Positions 1-8,354 of a stretch of 64,000 nt of DNA are shown piece by piece (position 1 is the stretch's first letter; each line of letters begins with the position of its first letter). Under the pieces are notes generated by a model that was given only the letters and a program-made list of their open reading frames with translations, ran no database searches and was not told where the DNA came from. Source of the DNA: Alteribacillus sp. YIM 98480 (GTDB lineage: Bacteria > Bacillota > Bacilli > Bacillales > Marinococcaceae); assembly GCF_009765375.1 (NCBI RefSeq), contig NZ_VTOK01000006.1, positions 62,001 to 126,000 of the forward strand, in the 5' to 3' direction. The translations under genes and the position numbers were made by a program.

Positions 1-1185
1 TTTGGAGCACCATTAAAAGAAGATGCAAAAAAAATAATGATTCTTGGAGCAGGGGAACTTGGAAAAGAAGTTATTATAGAAGCCCAGCGTTTAGGCGTAG
101 AAACAATTGCTGTTGATCAATACGAAGATGCTCCTGGTATGCAAGTGGCCCATAAATTTTATACGATTAATATGTTATCTAAAAAAGAACTCCAAGGTGT
201 TATTGAAAAAGAAAAGCCAAGTTATATCGTGCCTGAAATCGAAGCGATAGATACAGCAACATTAAAAGAATATGAAGAAAAAGGCTATACTGTTATTCCG
301 GCTGCTTTTGCAACGAAATTAACCATGGACCGAGAAGGAATAAGGGAGCTAGCTTGTAAAGAACTGAATTTACCTACAGCAAAATATACTTTTGCAAATA
401 ATATAGAGGAATTAAAAGTGGCAGTTGAAAATATAGGCACGCCATGTGTTATCAAACCGGTAATGAGTTCGTCAGGTAAAGGCCAGAGTATTTGCCGATC
501 TACCATGGAATTTGAAAGTGCATGGAATGAGGCTATTGAAAGCGGAAGAGGTAAAAATTCTCGAGTGATCGTTGAAGAGCTTATTCCGTTTGAGGCCGAA
601 ATTACTTTGCTAACCGTTCGCTCTGTGAGTGGGACTGCCTTCTGTGCACCGATTGGCCATGTTCAAAAGGATGGGGATTATGTTGAGTCGTGGCAGCCAG
701 CTGACATTGCTGAGGAACAATTAAAAGAAGCAGAAGAAATTGCAAAAAAAATTACAGATTCATTAGGTGGTTATGGCATTTTTGGGGTTGAATTATTTAT
801 CACCCCTGAACGAATATTTTTCAATGAAGTTTCTCCTCGCCCCCATGATACTGGCATGGTGACGATGACAACCCAGGATTTGTCTGAATTTGCTCTTCAT
901 GTACGAGCGTTGTTAGGTTTTCCAATTGATGATGTTCATCTTGTGAACAGCGGGGCCACCCGGACAATAAAAGCTAAAAATGAAAGCAATGCTTATCAAA
1001 TAAGTGGAATGGAAAAGGCTTTACATGTACCGCGGACACAAGTAAGGCTGTTTGGAAAGCCGACTGCTAAACCAGGAAGAAGGATGGGAGTCGTACTTAG
1101 CTCGGCAGATACAGTCGAGGCTGCGAGAAAGAAAGCCAATGAGGCAGTTTCTTATATAAACATTATAGATAATCACTCAACGTAA
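1..1185 (+). CDS. purT: Formate-dependent phosphoribosylglycinamide formyltransferase 2, 5'-truncated by window edge
   Basis: PurT makes formyl-GAR from GAR, formate and ATP in purine synthesis. The frame is open from base 1, and its first residues (GAPLKEDAKK) match the part of PurT just after the start, so only a few codons lie outside the window; the ATG at 37 is internal. The ATP-grasp architecture is clear: an N-terminal GAGELGKEV nucleotide-fold loop, the VMSSSGKGQ grasp loop, EVSPRPHDTGMVT near the metal site, and a C-terminal LFGKP segment. The length agrees with PurT (about 390 residues). A strong terminator follows, so this is the last gene of its transcript. Identification is very secure. 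Confidence 0.97.
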   Translation, partial: FGAPLKEDAKKIMILGAGELGKEVIIEAQRLGVETIAVDQYEDAPGMQVAHKFYTINMLSKKELQGVIEKEKPSYIVPEIEAIDTATLKEYEEKGYTVIPAAFATKLTMDREGIRELACKELNLPTAKYTFANNIEELKVAVENIGTPCVIKPVMSSSGKGQSICRSTMEFESAWNEAIESGRGKNSRVIVEELIPFEAEITLLTVRSVSGTAFCAPIGHVQKDGDYVESWQPADIAEEQLKEAEEIAKKITDSLGGYGIFGVELFITPERIFFNEVSPRPHDTGMVTMTTQDLSEFALHVRALLGFPIDDVHLVNSGATRTIKAKNESNAYQISGMEKALHVPRTQVRLFGKPTAKPGRRMGVVLSSADTVEAARKKANEAVSYINIIDNHST

Positions 1186-1196
1186 TATTGTTCGAA

Positions 1197-1242
1197 TCTC
1201 CTCTTGCCTATGTGAATACGTATAGGCAGGGGGGGATTTTTT
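1197..1242 (+). terminator. Rho-independent terminator after purT, overlapping the next start
   Basis: A stem of about 15 bp (1197-1211 with 1222-1236, including G-U pairs, core TGCCTAT/ATAGGCA) is followed by six T residues. The 3' arm (GGCAGGGGGGA) is also the ribosome binding site of the next gene, and the T-run runs into its TTG start. Confidence 0.85.
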
Positions 1243-3079
1243 GCAAGAACTACCATTACAGCATTTTTACACGGTCCGTCCAGGAGATACTTTGTATAAC
1301 ATAGCCAGAAGGTGGGCACTTCCTATTGAAACAGTTATAGCTGCAAATAATGTAACCATTCCTGATATGTTATTTCCAGGGCAGCAGCTATCTATTCCGC
1401 CAGGGGTTACCTCTTACAGGGTGGATACTGGTGAAACTATATATCAAATATCTCAATTTTATGGTGTACCTATGTCTGTCATTATAAAAGCTAATAGTTT
1501 GCAGGCACCTTATTTCATTTATCCTGGCCAATTGCTTTCTATCCCGGCTGGGGTACCTTATTATACAGTACAGCCAGGAGATACCCTTTTTCAGATAGCT
1601 AGAAGGTTTAATGTAGTAACAGCAGGGCATAGCAGACCTGAATTAATTAGACAGGTCAACCAGCTGCCATCTGTTGAAATTATACCTGGGATGAGAATAA
1701 TGATTCCTTTTGCTCCACCCGGAACTGATGGATTAATAGCTTATACATCTGATAAAAGTGGTATTTTCGATATCTGGCTTTACTCGTTATCTAATGGTAA
1801 GCACGTTCAACTAACGAGAAGATTAGGAGCTTCTTTTAGTGAACCTATTTGGGCGCCTGACAGTACTCGCATTGCTTTTACAGGTGAAAACCGATTCATT
1901 TATGTACTTTATCTAGAAAGTGGTAAGGCGGCCTTGATCGATCAATTTGAAGTAGAAACCCTTTTTACTTTACATTGGTCTCCAAACAGCCAAATGCTTG
2001 CTTATACAAAACATGATTACATTGTATTATATAATGTGATTTCTCATCAGGCTCAAAGCATACCAGAGCCTGGTGCAAGTGATGTACAGTGGTTTCCAAG
2101 CGGGGAGGAGATCCTTTTTCAAGCCCCTGATGAGTCAGGTATCAGCCAGTTATTTCGCATGAAAACAGATGGCACGAGTAAACAACAAATTACGCAAAAT
2201 CAAGATTTTCCGCTTCATAATGTTCGCTTGTCCCCTGATGGGCGTTTTGCTTTGTATACTTCCCCTGGAGTTAGTATCTCTATTATTTATAGTATAGACT
2301 TGACGTCTGGTGAATTATTTGAAGTTAGAGGCGGTCCATTAGCTAAAAATTATTACCCTGAATGGTCACCAGATGCTGCTAGAATAGGGTATAGTGCTAC
2401 TGCTTTTTCTGAAAAGGGAAATTTTTCACTTATCCGAACTGCAGGGAAAAGAGGGGAGAATGATCGTACATGGGCAATTTCTGATTGTTTTGCAACGCCG
2501 GTGACCTGGTCTTATGACAGCAAAAAAATTGCTTATCTTTCTGGTTGTAAAGCCGAACAATTATTTGCCGGAGAAATGTGGTATCTAGATCTTTCTCATC
2601 CAGTACCTATTGCCCTAACAGCTGGTATAAGAATTACTTCTTTTCAATGGTCTCCACAACCTATTAGTCTGCCAAGAAAAACATATTATAATGAAACTTA
2701 TAATGTAAGCTTTGAATACCCATTAAATTGGCATAAAGTGACTCCAGAACGCTATGAGGGAGAAGATGGTTTTTTCCAGATTGCTGCTATTTCTGCCGGC
2801 CCAGATATAAAAGAAGTTTGCAGAAATGAGGCTTTTCATTCCTTAATGCCCTACGGCTCGCGACCTCAGATCATAAAAACAGAGAAACATTCTCAAGAAG
2901 CTTGTTTCATTTTTCCATCTAGTGATCAACCTCTTGAACTAGAAGAGCAAGCTGCTTTCATTGTAAGATATCCTTCTCCGGTTTATATACAAGGGGAGCA
3001 ATACAATTACTTTATTCTATGGGCAAGCAAGGATGAAATCCACGAACTCGTTTCTACATTAGCTTTTATAAATACGTAA
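1241..3079 (+). CDS. Three LysM domains plus TolB-like beta-propeller protein
   Basis: Residues about 9-52, 57-101 and 107-157 are three LysM peptidoglycan-binding modules, each starting with a Y-x-V-x-x-G-[DE]-T pattern and ending in a PGQ/PGM-x-[IL]-x-[IV]P pattern. From about 165 to 480 there are repeated blades of the PD40/TolB type (SxPIWAPDSTRIAF, LRWSPN-like units). The last about 120 residues form a separate domain I do not recognise. No signal peptide is visible, as in many spore or cortex LysM proteins. TTG at 1241 is the only possible start, because an in-frame TAG lies at 1223. The function is probably cell-wall or spore-surface binding; the ligand of the propeller is unknown. Confidence 0.85.
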   Translation: MQELPLQHFYTVRPGDTLYNIARRWALPIETVIAANNVTIPDMLFPGQQLSIPPGVTSYRVDTGETIYQISQFYGVPMSVIIKANSLQAPYFIYPGQLLSIPAGVPYYTVQPGDTLFQIARRFNVVTAGHSRPELIRQVNQLPSVEIIPGMRIMIPFAPPGTDGLIAYTSDKSGIFDIWLYSLSNGKHVQLTRRLGASFSEPIWAPDSTRIAFTGENRFIYVLYLESGKAALIDQFEVETLFTLHWSPNSQMLAYTKHDYIVLYNVISHQAQSIPEPGASDVQWFPSGEEILFQAPDESGISQLFRMKTDGTSKQQITQNQDFPLHNVRLSPDGRFALYTSPGVSISIIYSIDLTSGELFEVRGGPLAKNYYPEWSPDAARIGYSATAFSEKGNFSLIRTAGKRGENDRTWAISDCFATPVTWSYDSKKIAYLSGCKAEQLFAGEMWYLDLSHPVPIALTAGIRITSFQWSPQPISLPRKTYYNETYNVSFEYPLNWHKVTPERYEGEDGFFQIAAISAGPDIKEVCRNEAFHSLMPYGSRPQIIKTEKHSQEACFIFPSSDQPLELEEQAAFIVRYPSPVYIQGEQYNYFILWASKDEIHELVSTLAFINT

Positions 3080-3184
3080 AATTATCGTTAAGTATGTTAA
3101 TGAACTACTTTATGACTAATGTTTATTTTAAAAATGAAAAGTAATATTGGATATTCATTACAACAAGTTTTTTAATGAGCGTTC

Positions 3185-3213
3185 TTGCATTCATTTGAAA
3201 AACATGGTAAAGT
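3185..3213 (+). promoter_or_regulatory. Candidate sigma-A promoter of the cold-shock gene
   Basis: TTGCAT at 3185-3190 and TAAAGT at 3208-3213 are separated by 17 bp. This would give a 5' leader of about 125 nt, a length usual for csp mRNAs. Confidence 0.45.
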
Positions 3214-3310
3214 GAATTTACTTAAGTTTGTTCATGCTTCTTAAAGTTAGAAAAAGGGATAACCTATTTCGTCTTACCGCAGAGTAGAACAAGATTTAAG
3301 AATAAATGTT

Positions 3311-3328
3311 GTGTGTTTTAAAACACAC
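3311..3328 (+). promoter_or_regulatory. Perfect 18-bp palindrome in the csp leader
   Basis: GTGTGTTTTAAAACACAC is a perfect inverted repeat ending 2 nt before the AGGAGG of the cold-shock gene. In RNA it could form a small hairpin beside the ribosome binding site. Structured leaders are typical of csp genes, but the role here is inferred. Confidence 0.6.
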
Positions 3329-3344
3329 AAGGAGGAAATGGAAC

Positions 3345-3542
3345 ATGGAACAAGGTACAGTAAAATGGTTTAACGCAGAAAAAGGATTTGGATTTATTGA
3401 ACGTGAAGGTGCTGACGATGTATTCGTACACTTCTCTGCTATTCAAGACGAAGGGTTTAAAACTTTAGAAGAAGGACAAAGCGTTTCTTTTGACATTGTG
3501 GACGGTCAGCGCGGACCACAAGCAGCTAACGTACAAAAATAA
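3345..3542 (+). CDS. cspB: Cold-shock protein (CspA/CspB family)
   Basis: This is a 65-residue single cold-shock domain, a five-stranded OB fold that binds single-stranded nucleic acid and acts as an RNA chaperone. The RNP1 motif KGFGFIE and the RNP2 motif VFVHFSAI are both present, preceded by the diagnostic GTVKWFN. The ATG at 3345 sits behind AAGGAGG; the longer upstream reading frame has no ribosome site and crosses the leader palindrome. It is monocistronic, ending in a strong terminator. The family is certain; which csp paralogue it matches is not. Confidence 0.95.
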   Translation: MEQGTVKWFNAEKGFGFIEREGADDVFVHFSAIQDEGFKTLEEGQSVSFDIVDGQRGPQAANVQK

Positions 3543-3595
3543 TACACCAAATCAAGCATATACAAGCATATATATGTGAACATCTACTCGGATAC

Positions 3596-3632
3596 AAACC
3601 ACCAAAGCTTTATTTGGTGGTTTTATTTTATA
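3596..3632 (+). terminator. Terminator of the cold-shock gene
   Basis: A perfect 11-bp stem (AAACCACCAAA at 3596-3606 with its complement at 3613-3623), a 6-nt loop and a T-rich tail. Confidence 0.9.
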
Positions 3633-3783
3633 AGGTAAGAAGTGATAAATATTTGGCGTTTTTGATGTCTAGCTTTACCGCCCAGCCGCTCGGGGTTTCT
3701 TCCCTTTCGACTCCGGGCCGCAGGCGACCCTGCTCGAAAGCTCCAGAACCTGTCGCGGCTGACCAGGGCGCTTACGCTTTTCT
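3631..3783 (+). repeat. Dispersed structured repeat, copy A (divergent)
   Basis: It starts with AAGGTAAGAA..ATAAATATTTGGCGTTTT..GTCTAGC and ends with GGGCGCTTACGCTTTTCT, the same ends as the copies at 30229, 38173 and 49841. The middle is the most diverged (GC-rich CCCAGCCGCTCGGGG). It follows directly on the T-tract of the csp terminator. A small reading frame runs through it but is not a gene. Confidence 0.75.
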
Positions 3784-3904
3784 GATAAATACCATTTTAG
3801 AGTCGGCAGAAATAAACAAAGCGCAAAATAGGATTGACAGTAATAGAAATTTATTCTAGTCTGTTTTGTATAGACTAATATTCATAATCATAAAAAACTA
3901 CATA

Positions 3905-4095
3905 TTGGGAAAAGGTGAAAACAGTCTATGAAACTGTTTTCTTAATAGGGAAGTCCGGTGAAAAACCGGCGCGGTCCCGCCACTGTAACTGGGTGTCTGC
4001 TTGCTAAACCACTTTCGGCTTCATAAACCGGAGGGAAGGATAAGTTGATGAAAACCAGGAGCCAGGAGACCTACCTTTTTCAACAACATCGTTTA
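3905..4095 (+). ncRNA. Cobalamin (adenosylcobalamin) riboswitch
   Basis: The conserved aptamer landmarks are present in order: GGGAAGTCCGGTGAAAAACCGG, then GCGGTCCCGCCACTGTAA at about 3972, and the B12 box AGCCAGGAGACCTACC at about 4060-4075. It lies directly upstream of the corrin biosynthesis operon and is followed by an intrinsic terminator at 4183. By analogy with the class, ligand binding should stabilise the terminated form and lower operon expression when cobalamin is abundant. The exact outer helix limits are approximate. Confidence 0.95.
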
Positions 4096-4182
4096 ACCTA
4101 CGGGTCATAGGGAGGTGTTAAAGTGCGTGGGTTTCACTGCTCTGTTTGACAGCAGGCGCAACCTATTAATCTCGTGAATACT

Positions 4183-4230
4183 AAGCATCTTTAACATTCT
4201 CCATGAAGTGTTGAAGATGCTTTTTTATTT
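4183..4230 (+). terminator. Riboswitch expression-platform terminator
   Basis: AGCATCTTTAACA pairs with TGTTGAAGATGCT across a loop of about 10 nt (stem of about 13 bp with one G-U pair), followed by TTTTTTATTTTT. It stands between the B12 box and the first cbi gene, so it is the likely switch point. Confidence 0.88.
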
Positions 4231-4367
4231 TTCATAAACTTTTACTAATTCTATTAGATAAACTTGACTTGCCGCCGAGTCCTTATGGTGGAAGTCCTAG
4301 TTTTTCTTATACTTTGATCCTTTAACAAAGTAAACTTTCCTAAAGTACCCATGAAAGGATGATACGT

Positions 4368-5984
4368 ATGACAGCCGGAAAGATATTTGTAGTTGGCTTT
4401 GGTCCAGGTGATGAAGCCCATATGACACACCGGGCAAAAGAAGCAATTGTAGACTCTGATAGTGTCATTGGCTACAAAACGTATATGGATCTCGTCAGCC
4501 ATTTAATACAAGGGAAAGAGCTAGTGCGTACAGGGATGACAGAAGAAGTAAGCAGAGCCCAAGAAGCTGTCAAGCAAGCCGAAAACGGAAAAAAAGTCTC
4601 GGTTATATCGAGTGGAGATGCTGGTTTATACGGGATGGCTGGTCTTGTTTACGAAGTGTTAATCGAAAAAGGCTGGAAAGAAGATGAAGGAATTAGTGTC
4701 GAAATTATTCCTGGCGTTTCAGCAATTAATTCTTGTGCTTCCCTTCTAGGTGCTCCGGTGATGCATGATGCTTGTACTATCAGCCTCAGCGACCATCTAA
4801 CTCCTTGGGAACTCATTATGACAAGAGTGGAAGCAGCAGCAAAAGCAGATTTTATTATCGCTCTTTATAACCCGAAAAGCGGTAAACGAACGCGCCAAAT
4901 AGAGGAAACGCAGCGGATACTATTAGAACACCGTGACCCGAAAACACCAGTAGGTCTTGTGAAAAGTGCTTTTCGAGAAAGACAGCATATTGTTATGACG
5001 GACCTTGAACATATGCTTGAGTATGAAATTGGAATGCTGACAACGGTCATTATCGGAAATAATTCTACGTTTTACTATGATGGAAAAATGATCACTCCGC
5101 GAGGATATCAACGAAAATATACGTTAGGAGAAGAAAAACAGCCTTTAAAGCCAGCACAGCGACTGAAACGTGAAGCTGAACCTTGGGCAATGCATGGCGG
5201 AAAAGACGAGAAAGTGGATTCATCTGTAAACCCAAAACCATCACCCATGAATTCAGTTGAACTAGCTGAGGAAGCCCTTTTCGCTGTAACAGGGGAAGCT
5301 CCTGAAAAACCGGCAAATGAAAGTCCAATTTTTAAACAAACGGCTGTTTTTGAATTTGCTGTATCTCCAGGTGTTTGGAATAAAAAAGTGAATGCAAAGC
5401 AGCTCGCATTTTTAGCAGAGGTAATTGGTGAGAAGGGGGAAGTTTCCTATACAACCAGTCACTATTTGCAGGTGTCTCTAGAAACGGATGAGCCGCAGAC
5501 GATTACAAGAAAGCTTGAACAGGACGGGTGGCTGATTTCCCCTGTTGGAGATGTCATACATGTGAAAGCATGTGACTTTTGTGACGGAGAAAAGAAAGAC
5601 GGTATCCCATATGCAGAAGAATTACAAGATAAACTGGGCGGTTTGAAAGTTCCTAAAGTAATGAATATAGGGTTTAACGGCTGCGGAATGGCTTGTTATG
5701 GAGCGGTCACTGATGATATTGGGATCATTTACCGAAGAGGGGCGTTTGACTTATTTCTAGGCGCCAAAACAACCGGACGAAATGCTCACACCGGCCAGCC
5801 CGTAGCGGAAGGTCTTTCCCCAGATAAGCTAGTGGAGACGATGGTAAACGTCATTGAAGAATATAGAGAAAAAGGGCTGCCAAACGAAAGGTTTCACAAA
5901 TTTTTTAAACGCATACAAAATATCCAAGGTTTCCAATATCAAGAGATGCCGGAACCTGTCAAAGTGGACAATCCATGCGAATAG
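4368..5984 (+). CDS. cbiH: Cobalt-precorrin-3 C17-methyltransferase fused to a nitrite/sulfite-reductase-like ferredoxin half-domain (CbiH60 type)
   Basis: The N-terminal about 240 residues are a tetrapyrrole SAM methyltransferase of the CobJ/CbiH class (VVGFGPGDEAHMT, SSGDAGLYGMAG, IIPGVSAIN), which performs ring contraction with C17 methylation. After a linker of about 90 residues comes a nitrite/sulfite reductase ferredoxin-like half domain with KACDFCDGE and GFNGCGMACYG, four cysteines suited to an Fe-S cluster. The same fusion is known as CbiH60 in B. megaterium. ATG 4368 is preferred because AAAGGA lies 8 nt upstream; ATG 4359 overlaps that site. First gene of the riboswitch-controlled operon. 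Confidence 0.95.
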   Translation: MTAGKIFVVGFGPGDEAHMTHRAKEAIVDSDSVIGYKTYMDLVSHLIQGKELVRTGMTEEVSRAQEAVKQAENGKKVSVISSGDAGLYGMAGLVYEVLIEKGWKEDEGISVEIIPGVSAINSCASLLGAPVMHDACTISLSDHLTPWELIMTRVEAAAKADFIIALYNPKSGKRTRQIEETQRILLEHRDPKTPVGLVKSAFRERQHIVMTDLEHMLEYEIGMLTTVIIGNNSTFYYDGKMITPRGYQRKYTLGEEKQPLKPAQRLKREAEPWAMHGGKDEKVDSSVNPKPSPMNSVELAEEALFAVTGEAPEKPANESPIFKQTAVFEFAVSPGVWNKKVNAKQLAFLAEVIGEKGEVSYTTSHYLQVSLETDEPQTITRKLEQDGWLISPVGDVIHVKACDFCDGEKKDGIPYAEELQDKLGGLKVPKVMNIGFNGCGMACYGAVTDDIGIIYRRGAFDLFLGAKTTGRNAHTGQPVAEGLSPDKLVETMVNVIEEYREKGLPNERFHKFFKRIQNIQGFQYQEMPEPVKVDNPCE

Positions 5985-5997
5985 AGGGAGGAAGCTA

Positions 5998-6906
5998 ATG
6001 AAAGCCGTACTTTTTATTGGCCACGGAAGCCGTAAACGAGAAGGAAACGAGAATATATTATCGTTTGTAGAGAAAGTAAAACAGACCATAGACGTACCAA
6101 TTGTTGAAACGGGGTTTTTAGAATTTGCGGCGCCAACGATATCAGATGGCATTGACGCGTGTGTTAAACGAGGAGCCGATAATGTTGCATTGGTACCTAT
6201 TATGTTTTTCCCAGCAGGACATTCCAAAATTCATATCCCTCATGCAATGGATGAAGCGAAAGAAAAATATCCAAACGTTCGTTTTACTTACGGACGGCCA
6301 ATTGGAATTCACCCAGAAATGGTAAATATTTTACAGGGAAAGTTAACAGATGAAACCGGGCTGCCAGAAGAAGGAGATGTGGACACCGCCGTTCTCCTTG
6401 TCGGCCGAGGCAGCAGTGATGCAGATGCTAATAGTGAATTGTTTAAACTCTCCCGGCTGCTTTCCGAAAAATTAAATCATCAGTTAGCAGAAATCTCTTA
6501 TATCGGTGTTACTAAACCAACGGTAGAAGAAGGGGTGAACCGGCTTTCACGACTTGGAGCGAAGAAAATAATCATGGTTCCGTACTTTTTCTTCAGCGGT
6601 ATTTTAGTAGATCGAATGGATGAGAAACTATCTGCCTTTGAAACCGAATATCCAGATTTGGATTTTTCTATGACGAAACCAATTGGCTTTCATCCTCGGC
6701 TTGAAATCATCTTGGAAGAAAGAGCGAAAGAAGCACTTCAAGGAAATGCCAGCTTAAATTGTGACATGTGTCAATACAGACTGTTTGCCATAGAACATAT
6801 GGGAATTGATCATCACCATCATCATGAACACGATCATGATCATCCTCATAGTCATAATGAGGACAATGAAGATGCAGTTCAAGCGGTGAAAGGAGAACAG
6901 CCATGA
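5998..6906 (+). CDS. cbiX: Sirohydrochlorin cobaltochelatase with His-rich tail
   Basis: It inserts Co(II) into sirohydrochlorin, committing precorrin-2 to the anaerobic cobalamin route. The 302 residues contain two CbiX halves: FIGHGSRKREGN at the N-terminus and LLVGRGSSDADAN in the second half. A CDMC motif near residue 257 resembles the Fe-S motif of long CbiX proteins. The C-terminus carries a metal-binding stretch HHHHHEHDHDHPHSHN, probably a cobalt store. ATG 5998 has GGGAGG upstream, while the longer frame would overlap cbiH. The stop overlaps the next ATG (ATGA). Confidence 0.95.
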   Translation: MKAVLFIGHGSRKREGNENILSFVEKVKQTIDVPIVETGFLEFAAPTISDGIDACVKRGADNVALVPIMFFPAGHSKIHIPHAMDEAKEKYPNVRFTYGRPIGIHPEMVNILQGKLTDETGLPEEGDVDTAVLLVGRGSSDADANSELFKLSRLLSEKLNHQLAEISYIGVTKPTVEEGVNRLSRLGAKKIIMVPYFFFSGILVDRMDEKLSAFETEYPDLDFSMTKPIGFHPRLEIILEERAKEALQGNASLNCDMCQYRLFAIEHMGIDHHHHHEHDHDHPHSHNEDNEDAVQAVKGEQP

Positions 6907-7679
6907 TATTTATGCTCGCAGGCACAAGTGATGCAAAAGAACTGGCTGAAAAGATAAAACAAGATGGACACTCTCTTTTAGCGTCGGTTGTAACAGAAGA
7001 AGCTGCTGATAAACTGGAAGCAAGCGGGATCAAGGCAAGAACGGGACGGTTATCAGCAGATCAAATGACGTCAGTGTTAAAAGAAAACACGGCCAGAGTG
7101 GTAGTCGATGCCTCTCATCCGTTTGCAGAAGACGCTTCCCGCCATGCGATACAATCTGCCGAAGAAGCTGGTATTCCATATATTCGCTATGAGCGAAGTT
7201 CGATTCATACCTACGATAAAAAAGTAAACAAAGTAAATTCTTATGAAGAAGCAGCCGAGAAAGCAGCTGAAAAAGGCGGCACCGTTTTTCTTACAACAGG
7301 AAGCAAAACATTAAGCGTTTTTGCTGAAAAACTTGTGAAAGACGAAAATGTAAGAATGATCTGCCGTATGCTTCCGCGCTTAGAAAACATGGAAAAATGC
7401 AAAGAGCTTGGTATAGCTCAAAAAGATATTGTGGCGATGCAAGGCCCTTTTTCAAAAGAACTTAATCATGCTTTGTACAAGCAGTTTGATGTCGATGTTG
7501 TCGTTACAAAAGAAAGCGGTAAACAAGGATCATTTGATGAAAAAGTAACCGCAGCACTTGACCTTGATTTAGAAGTGATTTTAATTAAAAGACCTAATGT
7601 AGATTATGAAAAAGTGACAGATTACCCTGAGGAAGTACTCGATTATCTTCGAGGTTTACTAATAAAGGAGGAGCAGTAA
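6903..7679 (+). CDS. cobK: Cobalt-precorrin-6A reductase
   Basis: NADPH-dependent reductase of the corrin ring (CobK/CbiJ family), 258 residues. It begins with the family pattern MIFMLAGTSDAKELAE and has VVVDASHPFAEDASRHA and YIRYERSS, the most conserved CobK segments. It is translationally coupled to cbiX by a 4-nt ATGA overlap and ends one base before the ATG of cbiC. Confidence 0.95.
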   Translation: MIFMLAGTSDAKELAEKIKQDGHSLLASVVTEEAADKLEASGIKARTGRLSADQMTSVLKENTARVVVDASHPFAEDASRHAIQSAEEAGIPYIRYERSSIHTYDKKVNKVNSYEEAAEKAAEKGGTVFLTTGSKTLSVFAEKLVKDENVRMICRMLPRLENMEKCKELGIAQKDIVAMQGPFSKELNHALYKQFDVDVVVTKESGKQGSFDEKVTAALDLDLEVILIKRPNVDYEKVTDYPEEVLDYLRGLLIKEEQ

Positions 7680-8354
7680 ATGGATTTTTCAACCGAATTT
7701 AAACCACTAACAGTGCAGCCAACTGAAATTGAAGGAAAAAGCTTTGAAATGATTACAGAAGAGATCGGAGAACACTCTTTTACAAAAGAGCAATATCCTG
7801 TTGTTCAGCGTATCATTCATGCTTCTGCTGATTTTGAATTAGGAAGAAGTGTACAATTTCACCCTGATGCTGTACGAGCAGGCGTAGCTGCAATCCGCTC
7901 AGGCAAAGGAATAGTAGCAGATGTACAAATGATACAAGCGGGGATCAGCAAACCGAAGCTCAAAAAATTCGGCGGAGACGTAAATGTTTATATATCCGAT
8001 CCAGATGTGATTGAAGAAGCGAAGCGTTTAAATACGACCCGTGCGATTGTCTCCACCCGAAAAGCGATCAAACAGGCGGATGGAGCCGTATTTGCCATTG
8101 GGAATGCACCAACTGCTCTTTTGGAACTTATTCGTCTTGTGAAAAGTGGAGAAGCTAATCCCGGGCTGGTGATTGGAATGCCGGTGGGATTTGTTTCCGC
8201 GCAAGAGTCGAAAGAAGAGCTAGCTAAATTGGACATTCCTCATATTACAAATTTGGGAAGAAAAGGCGGCAGTCCCGTAACCGTTGCTGCTGTAAATGCG
8301 CTTATCCGTATCGCAGAAGAACAGGTGGCTCATGAAGAAAAAATCCGCACCTAA
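7680..8354 (+). CDS. cbiC: Cobalt-precorrin-8 methylmutase
   Basis: It moves the C11 methyl group to C12, giving cobyrinic acid. CbiC/CobH features are clear: RIIHASADFE with the catalytic histidine, VADVQMIQAGI, AIGNAPTALLELI and GMPVGFVSAQESKE. The 224 residues fit the family (about 210-220). A good AAGGAGG precedes the ATG. The 3' end overlaps the start of cbiD by 23 nt, consistent with coupling. Confidence 0.96.
   Translation: MDFSTEFKPLTVQPTEIEGKSFEMITEEIGEHSFTKEQYPVVQRIIHASADFELGRSVQFHPDAVRAGVAAIRSGKGIVADVQMIQAGISKPKLKKFGGDVNVYISDPDVIEEAKRLNTTRAIVSTRKAIKQADGAVFAIGNAPTALLELIRLVKSGEANPGLVIGMPVGFVSAQESKEELAKLDIPHITNLGRKGGSPVTVAAVNALIRIAEEQVAHEEKIRT

Noticed and set aside
3614-3859. 81-residue frame after the cold-shock gene
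   Set aside because: It begins inside the csp terminator and runs through repeat copy A; there is no ribosome site and the composition follows the repeat.
6707-7033. His/Asp-rich minus-strand frame
   Set aside because: Mirror of the His-rich tail of CbiX; an antisense shadow.
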